From assembly GCA_024230435.1 (NCBI GenBank), contig JAAERL010000405.1:1-62977 (forward strand): a stretch of DNA of 62,977 bases, written 5' to 3'. The notes beneath the pieces are model-generated. The model worked only from the letters and a program-made list of their open reading frames with translations, made no database searches and was not told the DNA's origin. This stretch comes from Desulfobacteraceae bacterium (GTDB lineage Bacteria; Desulfobacterota; Desulfobacteria; Desulfobacterales; Desulfosarcinaceae). The stretch's first letter is position 1; each line of letters opens with the position of its first letter. A program made the translations under genes and the position numbers. Shown here piece after piece: positions 29,524-38,209 of the stretch.

Positions 29524-30374
29524 TGAAAAAAATGATTATAAAATCCTGTGCTGCTGTTTTAATTTTATTTTTTGCAACTTATGCCTATGCAGAACCTTGG
29601 AATTATTATCTGCGCCGGTCAGCTATCAATAAAAGCACCTTAGAAAAGCCAGCACAATTTCAAATAACCTTGCCTGAAGATAATGAGGACTCTTACGCAA
29701 TTGATTTAGGTTTAAGCGCATTGTCACCAAGCATACTCTACAAAGAAAGTCTTTGGGAATTTGCATTAACCGGCGAATACCATAGAAATACCCAAATTGA
29801 AAAAAAACAAGAAGTCTTACTGTTAGGCGCCTCAACGCTTGGAGTCATAGGCGATATTACAGAACAGCCATGGAGCATCCTTCCAAAGAGCTCAATAGAC
29901 TTTAAACATGACGAAATCAGCGATTCTGAGAGCATATTGATATCCCTAAATAGCAGCGTTGTATATCTGCCTTTTTGGATAGGCAAAATAACTGGTACGA
30001 ATTTACTCGGTTTTCTCTGGCAACCTCTTATCGGTCTGGAATATGAAAATATATTTGAAGCAAAAGATGACGCCCCAACCGGTGATATTTTGCGAGGTTA
30101 TGCTTTTTTTGATATTGCCGTATATCCTCTAAGAACATTGATCCAGGAAAGATTGGAGTTAAGTGTTATCGCCAAGGTATGGCATGATCTGCATGAATCA
30201 AGCGATCTGGATGGTGATAACGATTCATATGATTTAATAGAATATTCAGCGACATATTATCTGGATGAAAATAAACATTATGCATTGGCGTTATGTCATT
30301 TTGATGGGGAAAATCCTACTACAGGCTTTCAACAGCAAAAATTTACCCAAGTATCTTTTAAAATGAAATTTTAA
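29520..30374 (+). CDS. Predicted outer-membrane beta-barrel protein
   Basis: The 284-residue protein has a signal peptide (MMKKMIIKSCAAVLILFFATYAYA, cleavage after AYA) and a series of alternating hydrophobic/polar strands. It ends in an aromatic beta-signal, QVSFKMKF with terminal Phe, as expected for Bam-assembled barrels. An acidic loop SSDLDGDNDSYD near residue 230 could bind calcium. No named family is recognised. It is coupled by a 4-nt overlap to the 92-residue gene upstream. Confidence 0.75.
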   Translation: MMKKMIIKSCAAVLILFFATYAYAEPWNYYLRRSAINKSTLEKPAQFQITLPEDNEDSYAIDLGLSALSPSILYKESLWEFALTGEYHRNTQIEKKQEVLLLGASTLGVIGDITEQPWSILPKSSIDFKHDEISDSESILISLNSSVVYLPFWIGKITGTNLLGFLWQPLIGLEYENIFEAKDDAPTGDILRGYAFFDIAVYPLRTLIQERLELSVIAKVWHDLHESSDLDGDNDSYDLIEYSATYYLDENKHYALALCHFDGENPTTGFQQQKFTQVSFKMKF

Positions 30375-30422
30375 AATGAACTATAAGAGCAGCTCTCCTG
30401 ATGTTATACACCCGGTTGGCTG

Positions 30423-30845
30423 TTAACGATTTTTAAGTTCGGAAAAAATTAAATCTTCTTCCGGTTTTAAAGGCTCGCCTGTTTCGCAATCCATGCAATG
30501 CGCCACCTGCATATCCGTCTTAGAAATGGACTGCCATGTGCCGTTGATGATCCGCACACCATAAAGCAGCTTTTTAGGAATCCAAATCATTTTGCCGTTT
30601 GGTGCTTTGCGCTGTACTTTTACTGAAAGAAATTGCCGTATCGTTAAGCCTCCCCCTGTCAGCATCATTTTTGCAAGCTTGTCTTTAAAATACTCTTCAT
30701 GTTCAGGTGTATACCCTATTTTTCCGTTTGATTCAATATCAATTTCTAAGATACCATCGATCCCCGCAAGGGTGATGATTTTGTCGCCAGGCAGCTCAAG
30801 AATAGTATTTATTAACTCCTGAACCGGATCAACAGTTTTGACCAT
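30423..30845 (-). CDS. Conserved-looking hypothetical protein downstream of the DUF169 gene
   Basis: The 140-residue soluble protein has no signal peptide or membrane segment. It has a short helical start and a beta-rich middle (LAGIDGILEIDIESNG), then a CMDCETG motif near residue 117 that could hold a metal or thiol. AGGAGA lies 11 nt before the ATG. It begins 14 bp after the DUF169 gene stop, so they form an operon. I do not recognise the family. Confidence 0.65.
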   Translation of the reverse strand: MVKTVDPVQELINTILELPGDKIITLAGIDGILEIDIESNGKIGYTPEHEEYFKDKLAKMMLTGGGLTIRQFLSVKVQRKAPNGKMIWIPKKLLYGVRIINGTWQSISKTDMQVAHCMDCETGEPLKPEEDLIFSELKNR

Positions 30846-30859
30846 TAGTAAATTGTCTC

Positions 30860-31597
30860 CTATTTGCCCAATAATTGTGAATTGCGTGAGTGTTTACGTT
30901 GTCTTGCTTTTTTCAATCTTTTCCAAAAAGGCTTACAGATAAAGCTGTTCTCATCGAGTTCACAAAGCTGATGAAACATGGGTTTTGTGACAGTAAAAGC
31001 AAGTATATCATGTGGCAGATATTGTCTCATTGCAATATCCGTTGCGCCGATGATAGCTTTGGGAATGTCCAGATCCTCAAATAATGCCGCCAGCATGGAA
31101 CATCCAGATCCAAACTTGGTGAAAACCTGCTGATTTTCGATAGTGGCGTTGTGGTATTCAGCTCCGATCATCAAAAAGCTGAGTTGATCGGGATTAACAA
31201 AAAAAGTAACCGTTCTGAGATAATCGTACTGGTCCTGTTTTAGAGGCCCAATCACTATAAACGGATGACACTGTTTATAGGGTTTTTGATTATCTAACCA
31301 TCGATTCATAATCTTAGGCGATGATTTAAGTCCTTCTTTGTTCACAAGAAAATTAACATATTCATCTCTGGGCATGGGTTCGGCGCCGCAAATCCAGTAA
31401 CCAGCCCCCATACAACTGAATTTCTCCCTGGAAACAAGAATTGACTCACCTTGTTGCCAATTAGCATAGGCTGAAAAAAAACAATGTTTCGGGCTGATGA
31501 AAGGTTCAAACGGTTTTATGTCAGGCACATCATAAAATCCAACAGGAGCAGCAGTTATGCCTGCAATTTGTAAAATGTTCTTCGCGTTTGGTTGCAT
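30860..31597 (-). CDS. DUF169 family protein
   Basis: The 245-residue protein matches the DUF169 (COG2043) pattern: APVGFYDVPDI at the start, REKFSCMGAGYWICG near residue 57, and FGSGCSMLAALFEDLD near 165. The conserved cysteines suggest cofactor or metal binding, but no member's reaction is firmly known to me. These proteins are frequent in methanogens and sulfate reducers. It is the first gene of a two-gene operon with the 140-residue protein. Confidence 0.8.
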   Translation of the reverse strand: MQPNAKNILQIAGITAAPVGFYDVPDIKPFEPFISPKHCFFSAYANWQQGESILVSREKFSCMGAGYWICGAEPMPRDEYVNFLVNKEGLKSSPKIMNRWLDNQKPYKQCHPFIVIGPLKQDQYDYLRTVTFFVNPDQLSFLMIGAEYHNATIENQQVFTKFGSGCSMLAALFEDLDIPKAIIGATDIAMRQYLPHDILAFTVTKPMFHQLCELDENSFICKPFWKRLKKARQRKHSRNSQLLGK

Positions 31598-31719
31598 TAA
31601 AGTCCTCTATTATTTCAGATAGTGTGATTGTTTTTCTCAGATTATAAATGCGTTCATTTATAACCGTCCCCCCCCGATTAATAAACTGATAAAAGACCGC
31701 GCACAGTTCGGATTATGTC

Positions 31720-31985
31720 CTTAGAATCTTAGATTTGGATTCGTTTTTAAGGCGCGCCGATGGGGTGCATACTAATTGATATATTAATTGTCTGTGCACA
31801 TTGACGCAACACAAAAAACGAATTTAAGAACAAGTAAAAGTGGTATATTCGCATCTTGCACGACCCTTATATGCATAAATCAGCATTTTCTTGCAAACTT
31901 AACACAAAAATTTTTAAAGCTGCAAATCTGTATACGCTTGCTTAGGCAATTTGCACGATATCTTCGTTGTGCTTAGCCAAATTGG
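31720..31985. repeat. Diverged hairpin element (third family)
   Basis: TTAGATTTGGATTCGTTTT, GGGTGCATACTAATTGA, CTGTGCACATTGACGCAAC, AAGTAAAAGTGGTATATTCG and CACGACCCTTA appear in order. The first words match the copy after the RNB nuclease gene (24.6 kb) and the last match the right arm of copy A (2.66-2.69 kb), which links this family to the 158-bp elements. Confidence 0.65.
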
Positions 31986-32022
31986 ATTACTTTCTTATAA
32001 CATTTTAGCAAAAAAGGGAAGG

Positions 32023-32211
32023 CCGGCGCTGTTATGGCATGCGCCATAACAGCGCCGGTGATTAGGAAAGAGTAAAAGCGACGGTGGGTGATGGCTTTTC
32101 CCCTGGCCGGGGTTATTCCAACAACCCGAAGTATGGGATGGGGCGGGGAATTGCCGGGAAACTATGTCTGCGATGCTGTGTGGGAGGTGGGGTGAAGTTA
32201 TTTCCCGGCAA
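32023..32211. other. Cluster of GC-rich inverted repeats, possible structured RNA
   Basis: A perfect 16-bp stem CCGGCGCTGTTATGGC (32023-32038) with loop ATGC pairs with 32043-32058. A second perfect 11-bp stem TTGCCGGGAAA (32151-32161) pairs with 32201-32211, and between them CCCCTGGCCGGGG can fold locally. The block is markedly more GC-rich than its surroundings and carries no credible gene, so a non-coding RNA or mobile-element remnant is possible. Confidence 0.4.
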
Positions 32212-33709
32212 ATCTATAGTTACTCAGCGCGTTATGCTTAGTAAACTGGCTCTTCTACGCTGGTAATGGTTGTGTTTTGCTGGCCGCGCCTTTTTAAGCG
32301 GGGCCGTAAGTTTTACGATTTTGCATGTATTGAATCAAAAGCTCGTGCCTGGAAAAGACACAAATACCGTCGTCATCGGTTAAGATGACAACACTTTGTC
32401 CCGGCTTGGCTACTGTTTTCGCTATAATTTAATATTCGGTCAATACTATATGCGTGGCCAAAAACAAAAATAGGCATTATTGTAATTTTTTATATTTAGC
32501 GTTACCGCCTTTTGCGGTAGCTGCTTGTTGTATTTATTCTATCAAAAGATCGGACTTGGAAAATTACTTTTGTCGGCCCGCACTTTACTTTAATAGAAAG
32601 CAATCCATGTGCCAGTTTTTCAAGTGCTTAATATTAAAGAAAAAAATATACCGATACATTTTTATGGCAGATAATAAGTACGCAAAATAATATACCTGGT
32701 TACGATAATTGCATGTTCAGGCAGTCGAAAATGCTGCCATATCTTTAGAAACAGAATAACGAAAATAATAGAGGATAGAACCATTGAAACGGCGGCGGCG
32801 GCAATTGCAATGTTCTTTACTTTGGCCACTTGTCTTTTTTCTTGCTTTGGCGGTTCCAACAGTTCAATGTGATTATCTGAAATGTTTTAGCGAATTAGCC
32901 GGAAATATATCCTGAGACCGATATTATGACCAGGCATCGGTTGGGTAAATATTTTAACCTCGTTAAAAGTTAATTTTTTCTGCGTTATCAATCCAATATC
33001 TTTTCCGTTTGACTTCCTCTGCGCCCTAAAGCACTGGAGATTCCAGCTTTATCAAGCAACTGATACCATTTCTGGTCTCTGCACAGGCTGATACGGCAAT
33101 GATCTGTCCTGCCCGCCAGAGCTGCTTGTATTTAGGCTGCAATGGTCAACAAAAATTTGGCCTATCATTCGCCGCACCTTGTACCGGCCGATTTGATAGC
33201 AGTTTTTTTTTGTAACTTTTTGATGATTCAGAGTGCTTCATAGCTTCCTTTTGAGTCATTAAATATCCTTTTAATTCGGTTTTTTATAATTGTTTCATCT
33301 GAGCGATGATCATCGTCACATTTTTATTAGGGTCTTGGAAGAGGTTGCGTTCTTTTATGTTTCTTTATAAAAGATATGCCGGGTTACGTAGTTGTTGAAT
33401 CGGGTATATTCCAGATCTATTTTACCTTTTTTTTACAGCCTATTCCCCCGCAATAACCGCAGGCAGGCCAGCGAGGACTTTTTCCGAGACTTCTTCTTTT
33501 ATTTTCATGAACTGGTATTTACCGGTGGGGTTTTTCTATCCAAATAGTCCACTAATCATTACTATTAAGTATAGCTAATTTTTGGGGTACAATATTCCAA
33601 TTAATTTAAAACTACAATACACTCATGAGAGCCTTCCGAAATGGGGACAAACCGCTGATTCGTTGGAGATCAAGATGTGAGAAAAATTAAGATGTGACTG
33701 AAAAATTCA

Positions 33710-33867
33710 GGCGATTAGCGAAAAATAATGTTATGCCGCCTTTAGAATTTTTTTCGTTTTCAAGGTGTGCCAAAATCTGAATACTTTACGTATTCGGACC
33801 ATTGGTAAGCGTTAAGGAGGCTCAAAAAAGACAGGTGAGATGGGTACAATCCTGAACAAAAACCGCC
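33710..33867. mobile_element. Hairpin MITE-like element, copy F (diverged)
   Basis: The element is 158 bp, exactly the length of copies B and C. It begins GGCGATTAGCG and ends AACCGCC, with internal TTTTTTTCGTTTTCAAGG, GTGCCAAAATCTGAATAC and TACGTATTCGG. The flanks are TCA on the left and TTT on the right, so the target repeat has decayed or differs. It is followed 28 bp later by copy K. Confidence 0.7.
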
Positions 33868-33895
33868 TTTGATTAATATTCCAAACAGGCTCTAA

Positions 33896-34051
33896 GGGTC
33901 GCGGAAAAATTGTTTTGTCCAATTGGCGCAGGATATGGGCTCGTATTCAAGGCGCGCAAAGCCGTGCATATCGAGTATTCGCAGCTTTGCGCAACGCAGA
34001 AGACGAGTTGATAGACAAGTCAGTTGGGATAAAATATTTTTTCCGGGGCCC
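33896..34051. mobile_element. Hairpin MITE-like element, copy K, abutting the CBS gene stop codon
   Basis: The 156-bp body runs from GGGTCGCGGAAAAAT to TTTTTTCCGGGGCCC and is flanked by TAA at 33893-33895 and 34052-34054. Inside, GCGCAAAGCCGTGCATA and TATTCGCAGCTTTGCGC form the central arms. Its right terminal base plus the TAA target make the stop codon of the CBS gene (minus strand TAG, 34051-34053). Confidence 0.8.
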
Positions 34052-34503
34052 TAAGAGTTCAACAGCGTACGCAGCACATCTTCCTTGCCGATAATGCCCA
34101 CCAGCCGTCCGTCGTCCACTACCGGCAGGGTATGAAAGCCCTTGTCTACCATAAGGCCTGCGATTTTTTCGATTGCCGATTCGGAATTAACGGTTACTGG
34201 GTTTTCGGTCATTGCCTCACCAACGGTAAGAGCGGCTATTTTGCGTGCATCCTTTTCCAAATGTTTGGTGGAAGTGATCTGAATGTAGCTGTCCAGCAAC
34301 GTGATCAGGGTTGGAACAGGAGGCCGTTTATGTTGAGCTACCAGATCGCTCTGACACAACACACCGATTAGTTTTCCCTGATCATCGACCACCGGAGCGC
34401 CATTGATGTTGTTGTCCAGTAAAATTTTGGCTGCCTTCGTAAAGCCAGTCTTTGACGTTAGCGTTATCAGTTTAGTGGTCATGATATCTTTAGCTTTTAT
34501 CAT
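34051..34503 (-). CDS. CBS-domain pair protein
   Basis: The 150-residue protein is made of two CBS motifs (about 5-60 and 90-148), including APVVDDQGKLIGVLCQSDL and LPVVDDGRLVGIIGKEDVL. Stand-alone CBS pairs bind adenosyl nucleotides and regulate partners; no partner is encoded nearby. I chose ATG 34503, preceded by GGGGAAGG, rather than a TTG five codons upstream. The stop codon is formed at the junction with hairpin element K, so the original C-terminus may have been slightly altered by the insertion. Confidence 0.88.
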   Translation of the reverse strand: MIKAKDIMTTKLITLTSKTGFTKAAKILLDNNINGAPVVDDQGKLIGVLCQSDLVAQHKRPPVPTLITLLDSYIQITSTKHLEKDARKIAALTVGEAMTENPVTVNSESAIEKIAGLMVDKGFHTLPVVDDGRLVGIIGKEDVLRTLLNS

Positions 34504-34760
34504 ATATGCCTTCCCCAAAAAATCATGTCAGGCCCTGAATGGCAGGTCTTTGAGTCAACACTATCCGTTGGCCGGAACAAGACAATTATATAAAGGTTGC
34601 GGATAGCAACGAGTTGTCAGGATGATATTGCTTAATCAACCGGCGGTACACAGATCGAATCTGATTGGCGCCGACTTTGAAAAAAATACAAAAAATGGCA
34701 TAACCGCTTTTGCCCATGACTGCCTTTATAGCTTTATTTTTGCATAGTTAGTGTTCATTG

Positions 34761-34902
34761 CGAAACAGGCAAATTTGTCCGGGATCAAGGCATGCAAAAA
34801 ACCTTACCACGGGCATCTGATTAATATTCCGGGATTGATATTGCGAGGATAAAATTTAAGCACAACGAAAATATCGGGCAAATTGGCCATTTTATGGATG
34901 GA
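34761..34902. repeat. Hairpin element of the second family
   Basis: ACAGGCAAATTTGTCCGGGA at the left and CGGGCAAATTGGCCA at the right form the outer arms, and internal words GGCATGCAAAAAA, CGGGCATCTGATTAA and GCGAGGATAAAATTT are shared with the copies at 41.65 kb (inverted) and 51.36 kb. It ends just before the zinc-ribbon gene stop. Confidence 0.65.
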
Positions 34903-34908
34903 CATTAG

Positions 34909-35091
34909 TTAAAATCCCGGAATTTGTTCCGGACAAAACATATCAAAATCATGATATTCAAGATTTTGCGGTTTTTCCCGATCCCGGTATCGTTGCGAAC
35001 GGTAGTCGGTTTGATTGCATCTGCAAAAATTGCAATCAGTATTGTTTTTGGAAAGTAAACGGCCACATTCGATACAATGTTCACTAAGCAT
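34909..35091 (-). CDS. Small zinc-ribbon protein
   Basis: The 60-residue protein begins with CIECG and CNFCRC (about residues 6-27), the two Cys knuckles of a zinc ribbon, followed by a polar tail. GGGGG sits 5 nt before the ATG, which supports translation. It has no obvious partner gene. The hairpin element lies immediately beyond its stop codon. Function is unknown; such ribbons often bind nucleic acid or act as small adaptors. Confidence 0.6.
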   Translation of the reverse strand: MLSEHCIECGRLLSKNNTDCNFCRCNQTDYRSQRYRDREKPQNLEYHDFDMFCPEQIPGF

Positions 35092-35548
35092 TTTTCCCCC
35101 TTTCTAAAATGATTATTTTATAGTATTCCAATTTTGGTTTTTTGGTACTTTTTGTCAAAGATAGCGATTTAAGTATAAATTCCTGGCCATTGATGCCACC
35201 AGATCGATCCAATTTTGGTTTTCCCAAAGCTAAAATCCGCTTTGTGCTATTAAAGATTGCGGCGCAAGACTAATGTCAGAAAACACCTAAATTGAAACAC
35301 TATTATTATTATAACATAAATTTTCCGGATTTGGTTATAACTTGGGACATTCAATTTAATCAGAGCTTCCTGAAATACAGATAATATTTTGTAATTTCAG
35401 TTAAAATGCGACAAATAGATGGGTATTAAGTGCTTAAAAACTCAGTAAATAAACAAAAACCTTCGCACTTTTTACCAGCAAACTTATGTATAAATACAAT
35501 TTGAAACAGATAAAATTATAGAATTTTAATCTTTACTTTGATTGACGG
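35092..35548. other. AT-rich intergenic region before the transposase remnant
   Basis: The stretch is AT-rich and holds no credible gene or strong repeat. It probably includes the zinc-ribbon gene promoter at its left end. Confidence 0.4.
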
Positions 35549-35890
35549 TTGCGCAGAGATAATCGTTGGGTGAAGCTGGCTAAGTTTATTCCCTGGGAAG
35601 AATTTGAAATAGCTTATGCCAAGAACTTTTCAAGTTCCGGAGCAGGTCCTGCCGCCATGTCAGTGCAAATTGCTTTGGGTGTTTTGATCATAAGGGAGAA
35701 GCTTGGCGCCTCCGATGAAGAAACGGATGAGCAGGTTTTTGAAAATTCTTATCTGAAATATTTTTTTGGCTTTACTGGTTGCTGCGATAAAAAACCGTTT
35801 CATTTGATCATGTTTGTTTATTTTAGAAAACGATTAAGTAAAAAAGCTATTTGCAAGATCATCGAAACGGTGAACCAAAAAGCAAAAGTG
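35549..35890 (+). pseudogene. Truncated IS5/IS1182-type transposase (N-terminal part)
   Basis: The frame reads NRWVKLAKFIPWEEFE, then GVLIIREKLGASDEET and ENSYLKYFFGFTG, the N-terminal pattern of IS5/IS1182-like DDE transposases. The extreme N-terminus is missing and the DDE catalytic part is absent: after VNQKAK the reading frame runs into mechanosensitive-channel sequence. It is therefore an inactive fragment fused to another pseudogene. It is the only transposase remnant in the window. Confidence 0.8.
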
Positions 35891-35934
35891 ACCACACAAA
35901 TCGCCTTATACCAAATGGATATCCGGCATTTTGA

Positions 35935-36561
35935 TATCGCTTCATGTTTTCGGTCTCAACGCAGCCTCGCTGGCTGTTGTATTCGGCGCCTTGGGAATTG
36001 GTCTTCAAAACATTTTCAATAACTTCATTTCAGGTATTACCCTTTTATTCGAACGGCCGATACGAAGTTGGCGGCGAAGTCGAAATTAACGGCACTTTAG
36101 CATCCATAGGGTCCACAAAAAAATCAATGTCCGCCCCACCGTGGTTCAGACCTGCGGTAACTCATCGCTTATCATTTCCAACTCTGAATTTGTGAGCAGT
36201 CAAGTGATCAACTGGAGTTTCAAAAACCGGCGCGTCCGGCGTAAAATTACCGCCGGCGCCGCCTATGGGTCCGAGATTGACCTTGTTCGTGAAACCTTCC
36301 TCAAGGTTGCAGCAAATACTGCGATCCTTAAAACACCAAAAACCGAATGTGCTGTTTAGCGATTTCAAAGATAGCGTTTTTATTTTCATCTTGAAAATTT
36401 AGATCAAAATAGAGAAAATTCTCTAAACTGAATCTAAGGTTCGATTCGAAATCGGCCGCCTTTTCAGACAGCGCTGTATCGAGATCGCCTTTTTGCAGCG
36501 GGATCTGCATTTGCGGACACTGGCCCCGGATACATTTGCTTTTCAAAAGCAAGACCGGTGA
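35935..36561 (+). pseudogene. MscS-family mechanosensitive channel, C-terminal pseudogene
   Basis: Read across three frames, the DNA encodes the MscS pore helix and beta domain: GLNAASLAVVFGALGIG, GLQNIFNNFISGITLLFERPI, then EVEING, SSLIISNSEFVSSQVINWSF and AYGSEIDLVRETFLKVA, then RFEIGRLFRQR and QRDLHLRT, ending at TGA 36559-36561. At least three frameshifts and the missing N-terminus, replaced by the transposase fragment, make it non-functional. It converges on the glycosyltransferase gene 7 bp away. Confidence 0.85.
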
Positions 36562-36568
36562 ACCTATA

Positions 36569-37834
36569 TTACAAGACTTCACCACCGAAAAAAATACCTA
36601 ACAAGTATCCCAATCGCTTTCGCAGTATCGAGTAAGAAAAGTGTTTTTTAGCAATTTCATAATTATGGTTTACGATTTTTTCTTTGAGTTCTTGTGATTC
36701 GAGAATTTCGCGAACCTTTTTTATGGTGTTCTTTGTAAGAAAGCCATCCATAACAACCAGGTCATAACCTTTTGGTTCGATGTCGCGTACAAATATTGAA
36801 TAGCGGTTAATGAGCATTGGTTTTTTAAAATAAATCGCTTCAAGAAATGCATTGCCGAAGCCTTCATATAAACTTGGGTAGGTGATAAAATCCGCAAACG
36901 GATAAATGTCCCATAGGGAATTACGGCCTTTAAAATCGATTTCCTCATTCAACGGATCCATGACTTTTGATTCAATAAAACGCAGATCGACACCGCTTTG
37001 GCGGGCATCATTCTTTAACCATTCAACGTATTCATATCCTTCGTCGCCAGCCTCATGTGACACTACCAGTTTATATTTCGGGTCCTTGAGCTCCTTGACT
37101 AATTCAACGGCATGTTCGATACCCTTTCGCTGTACCACTCGCGTAGGCTGCAGGACGATGATATCATCCGCACTTAAGCCAATCGATTGATAAAAATCGC
37201 TGTCTTGCTTGCTCGTAATTTTAGGTGGATTATCAAAATCCAGCACATTTGGAATAATGATCGATGAGATACCTGTTCGCAAGGCCAGTTGTTCTTGTGC
37301 GTCAGAATTTATCACAACATGTTCAACGCTTGTCAAATTCGGAGGAAACGCCATTCGCAAATATTCACTAACGGCATTGATCAGATAACGCGATCTTTCC
37401 CAGTAAAAATCATGATGGTGCGCTATCGTTGCAAATTCAGTCTCTGAGATAAATTCTGTCAACGCAAGCGCAAGGGGAACATGCATGGGAATTGCCAGGA
37501 TATTTTGAGGTATCAACAGATCAATTGAATATTTTTCTACAAATTCATGGATTTGAACCTTCAGCAAAGATTTAATTGCATGAATGGTTTCCGTTACGGC
37601 GGGTTTACGTCCCCTACGACCAAAAATCCTTTCGTTTATCCATTTGTTTTTTTCATATTGAAAGTGGGCTTCCGGTATTAGATAACTCCTTTCCGGTGCC
37701 CGATCTAATTCTCCTGCACACCAGAAACAATTGTGCCCCTTTTTTCTCAATACTGTGGCCCATTTACTCGCTTCCATCGTTACACCATCAGTGCCGGAAA
37801 ACCGGGTGGAAATAAATCCGATATTTTTTCCCAT
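36569..37834 (-). CDS. GT4-family glycosyltransferase
   Basis: This 421-residue GT-B glycosyltransferase has the GT4 C-terminal signature: the donor-site run SLYEGFGNAFLEAIYFKKP (EX7E motif) near residue 325, with LQPTRVVQRKGIEHAVEL near 240. The N-terminal acceptor domain includes FATIAHHHDFYWER near 135. The acceptor-domain features resemble enzymes making glucosylglycerate-type compatible solutes such as mannosylglucosylglycerate synthase, but this is only a suggestion. A GGGGGA ribosome site precedes the ATG by 10 nt. No sugar-nucleotide genes are adjacent. Confidence 0.82.
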   Translation of the reverse strand: MGKNIGFISTRFSGTDGVTMEASKWATVLRKKGHNCFWCAGELDRAPERSYLIPEAHFQYEKNKWINERIFGRRGRKPAVTETIHAIKSLLKVQIHEFVEKYSIDLLIPQNILAIPMHVPLALALTEFISETEFATIAHHHDFYWERSRYLINAVSEYLRMAFPPNLTSVEHVVINSDAQEQLALRTGISSIIIPNVLDFDNPPKITSKQDSDFYQSIGLSADDIIVLQPTRVVQRKGIEHAVELVKELKDPKYKLVVSHEAGDEGYEYVEWLKNDARQSGVDLRFIESKVMDPLNEEIDFKGRNSLWDIYPFADFITYPSLYEGFGNAFLEAIYFKKPMLINRYSIFVRDIEPKGYDLVVMDGFLTKNTIKKVREILESQELKEKIVNHNYEIAKKHFSYSILRKRLGYLLGIFFGGEVL

Positions 37835-37986
37835 ACTTAATCATCCCCCTGAATATTTGGCGATTTACTGTCAATTAGCAGGCGGCGTCTATCCAATAAA
37901 CGACCTGTTTATAGATAGACACTATTTAACCGGTAACGGTTAACGCCGGGTGTGAATGACTTTTTGACAAATTCACACAAATGGCT

Positions 37987-38150
37987 TTAGGCGATTGGCG
38001 GAAAAGAATATACCATATTGGGCAGAATTTTTTTTCGTCTTCAAGGCATGCCAAAGTTTGCATACTTAACGTATTTGGGCTTTGGCATAACACACAAGAC
38101 GGAAAAAAAGACATGCAAGATGGTATATTATTTAACTGTAAATCGCCTTA
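37987..38150. mobile_element. Hairpin MITE-like element, copy B (intact)
   Basis: The 158-bp body (37990-38147) is flanked by TTA on both sides. Nested complementary segments run from the ends inward: GGCGATT / AATCGCC, AATATACCAT / ATGGTATATT, TTTTTTTCGTCTTC / GAAGACGGAAAAAAA-like, ATGCCAAAG / CTTTGGCAT, around an imperfect CATACTTAACGTATT loop. It differs from copy C at only three positions. It lies upstream of the glycosyltransferase start and beyond the end of the secreted-protein gene. Confidence 0.9.
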
Positions 38151-38209
38151 GAACCCGGTTGCTTGAGCAAGATACGAGCATGATTTACGTTCTTTTAACG
38201 ATTCACGGT

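Larger units (their letters stand above)
31598..33709. other. Gene-poor, repeat-rich decayed region
   Basis: No intact gene is visible in over 2 kb. It contains a diverged hairpin element (31727-31990), a cluster of GC-rich inverted repeats (32023-32211) and AT-rich DNA. Short open frames such as 32084-32266, 32454-32690 and 32662-32859 lack ribosome sites or family matches. Parts of 32.95-33.2 kb read weakly like broken coding sequence on the minus strand, but I cannot assign it. Confidence 0.45.

Noticed and set aside
32084-32266. 60-codon plus-strand frame in the inverted-repeat cluster
   Set aside because: It is rich in Gly and Cys from GC-rich structured DNA and matches nothing, so it is more likely non-coding.
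33000-33210. Minus-strand phrases resembling broken transposase or reverse-transcriptase sequence
   Set aside because: The resemblance is short and spans several stops, so I could not assign any family.
37926-38114. Recurrent 60-75-codon open frames inside the hairpin elements (also 2414-2641, 2563-2763, 38018-38263, 55003-55200, 55104-55328)
   Set aside because: They have near-identical protein sequence only because the DNA element repeats. They lack consistent ribosome sites and run in both directions across the same hairpin, so they are not genes.
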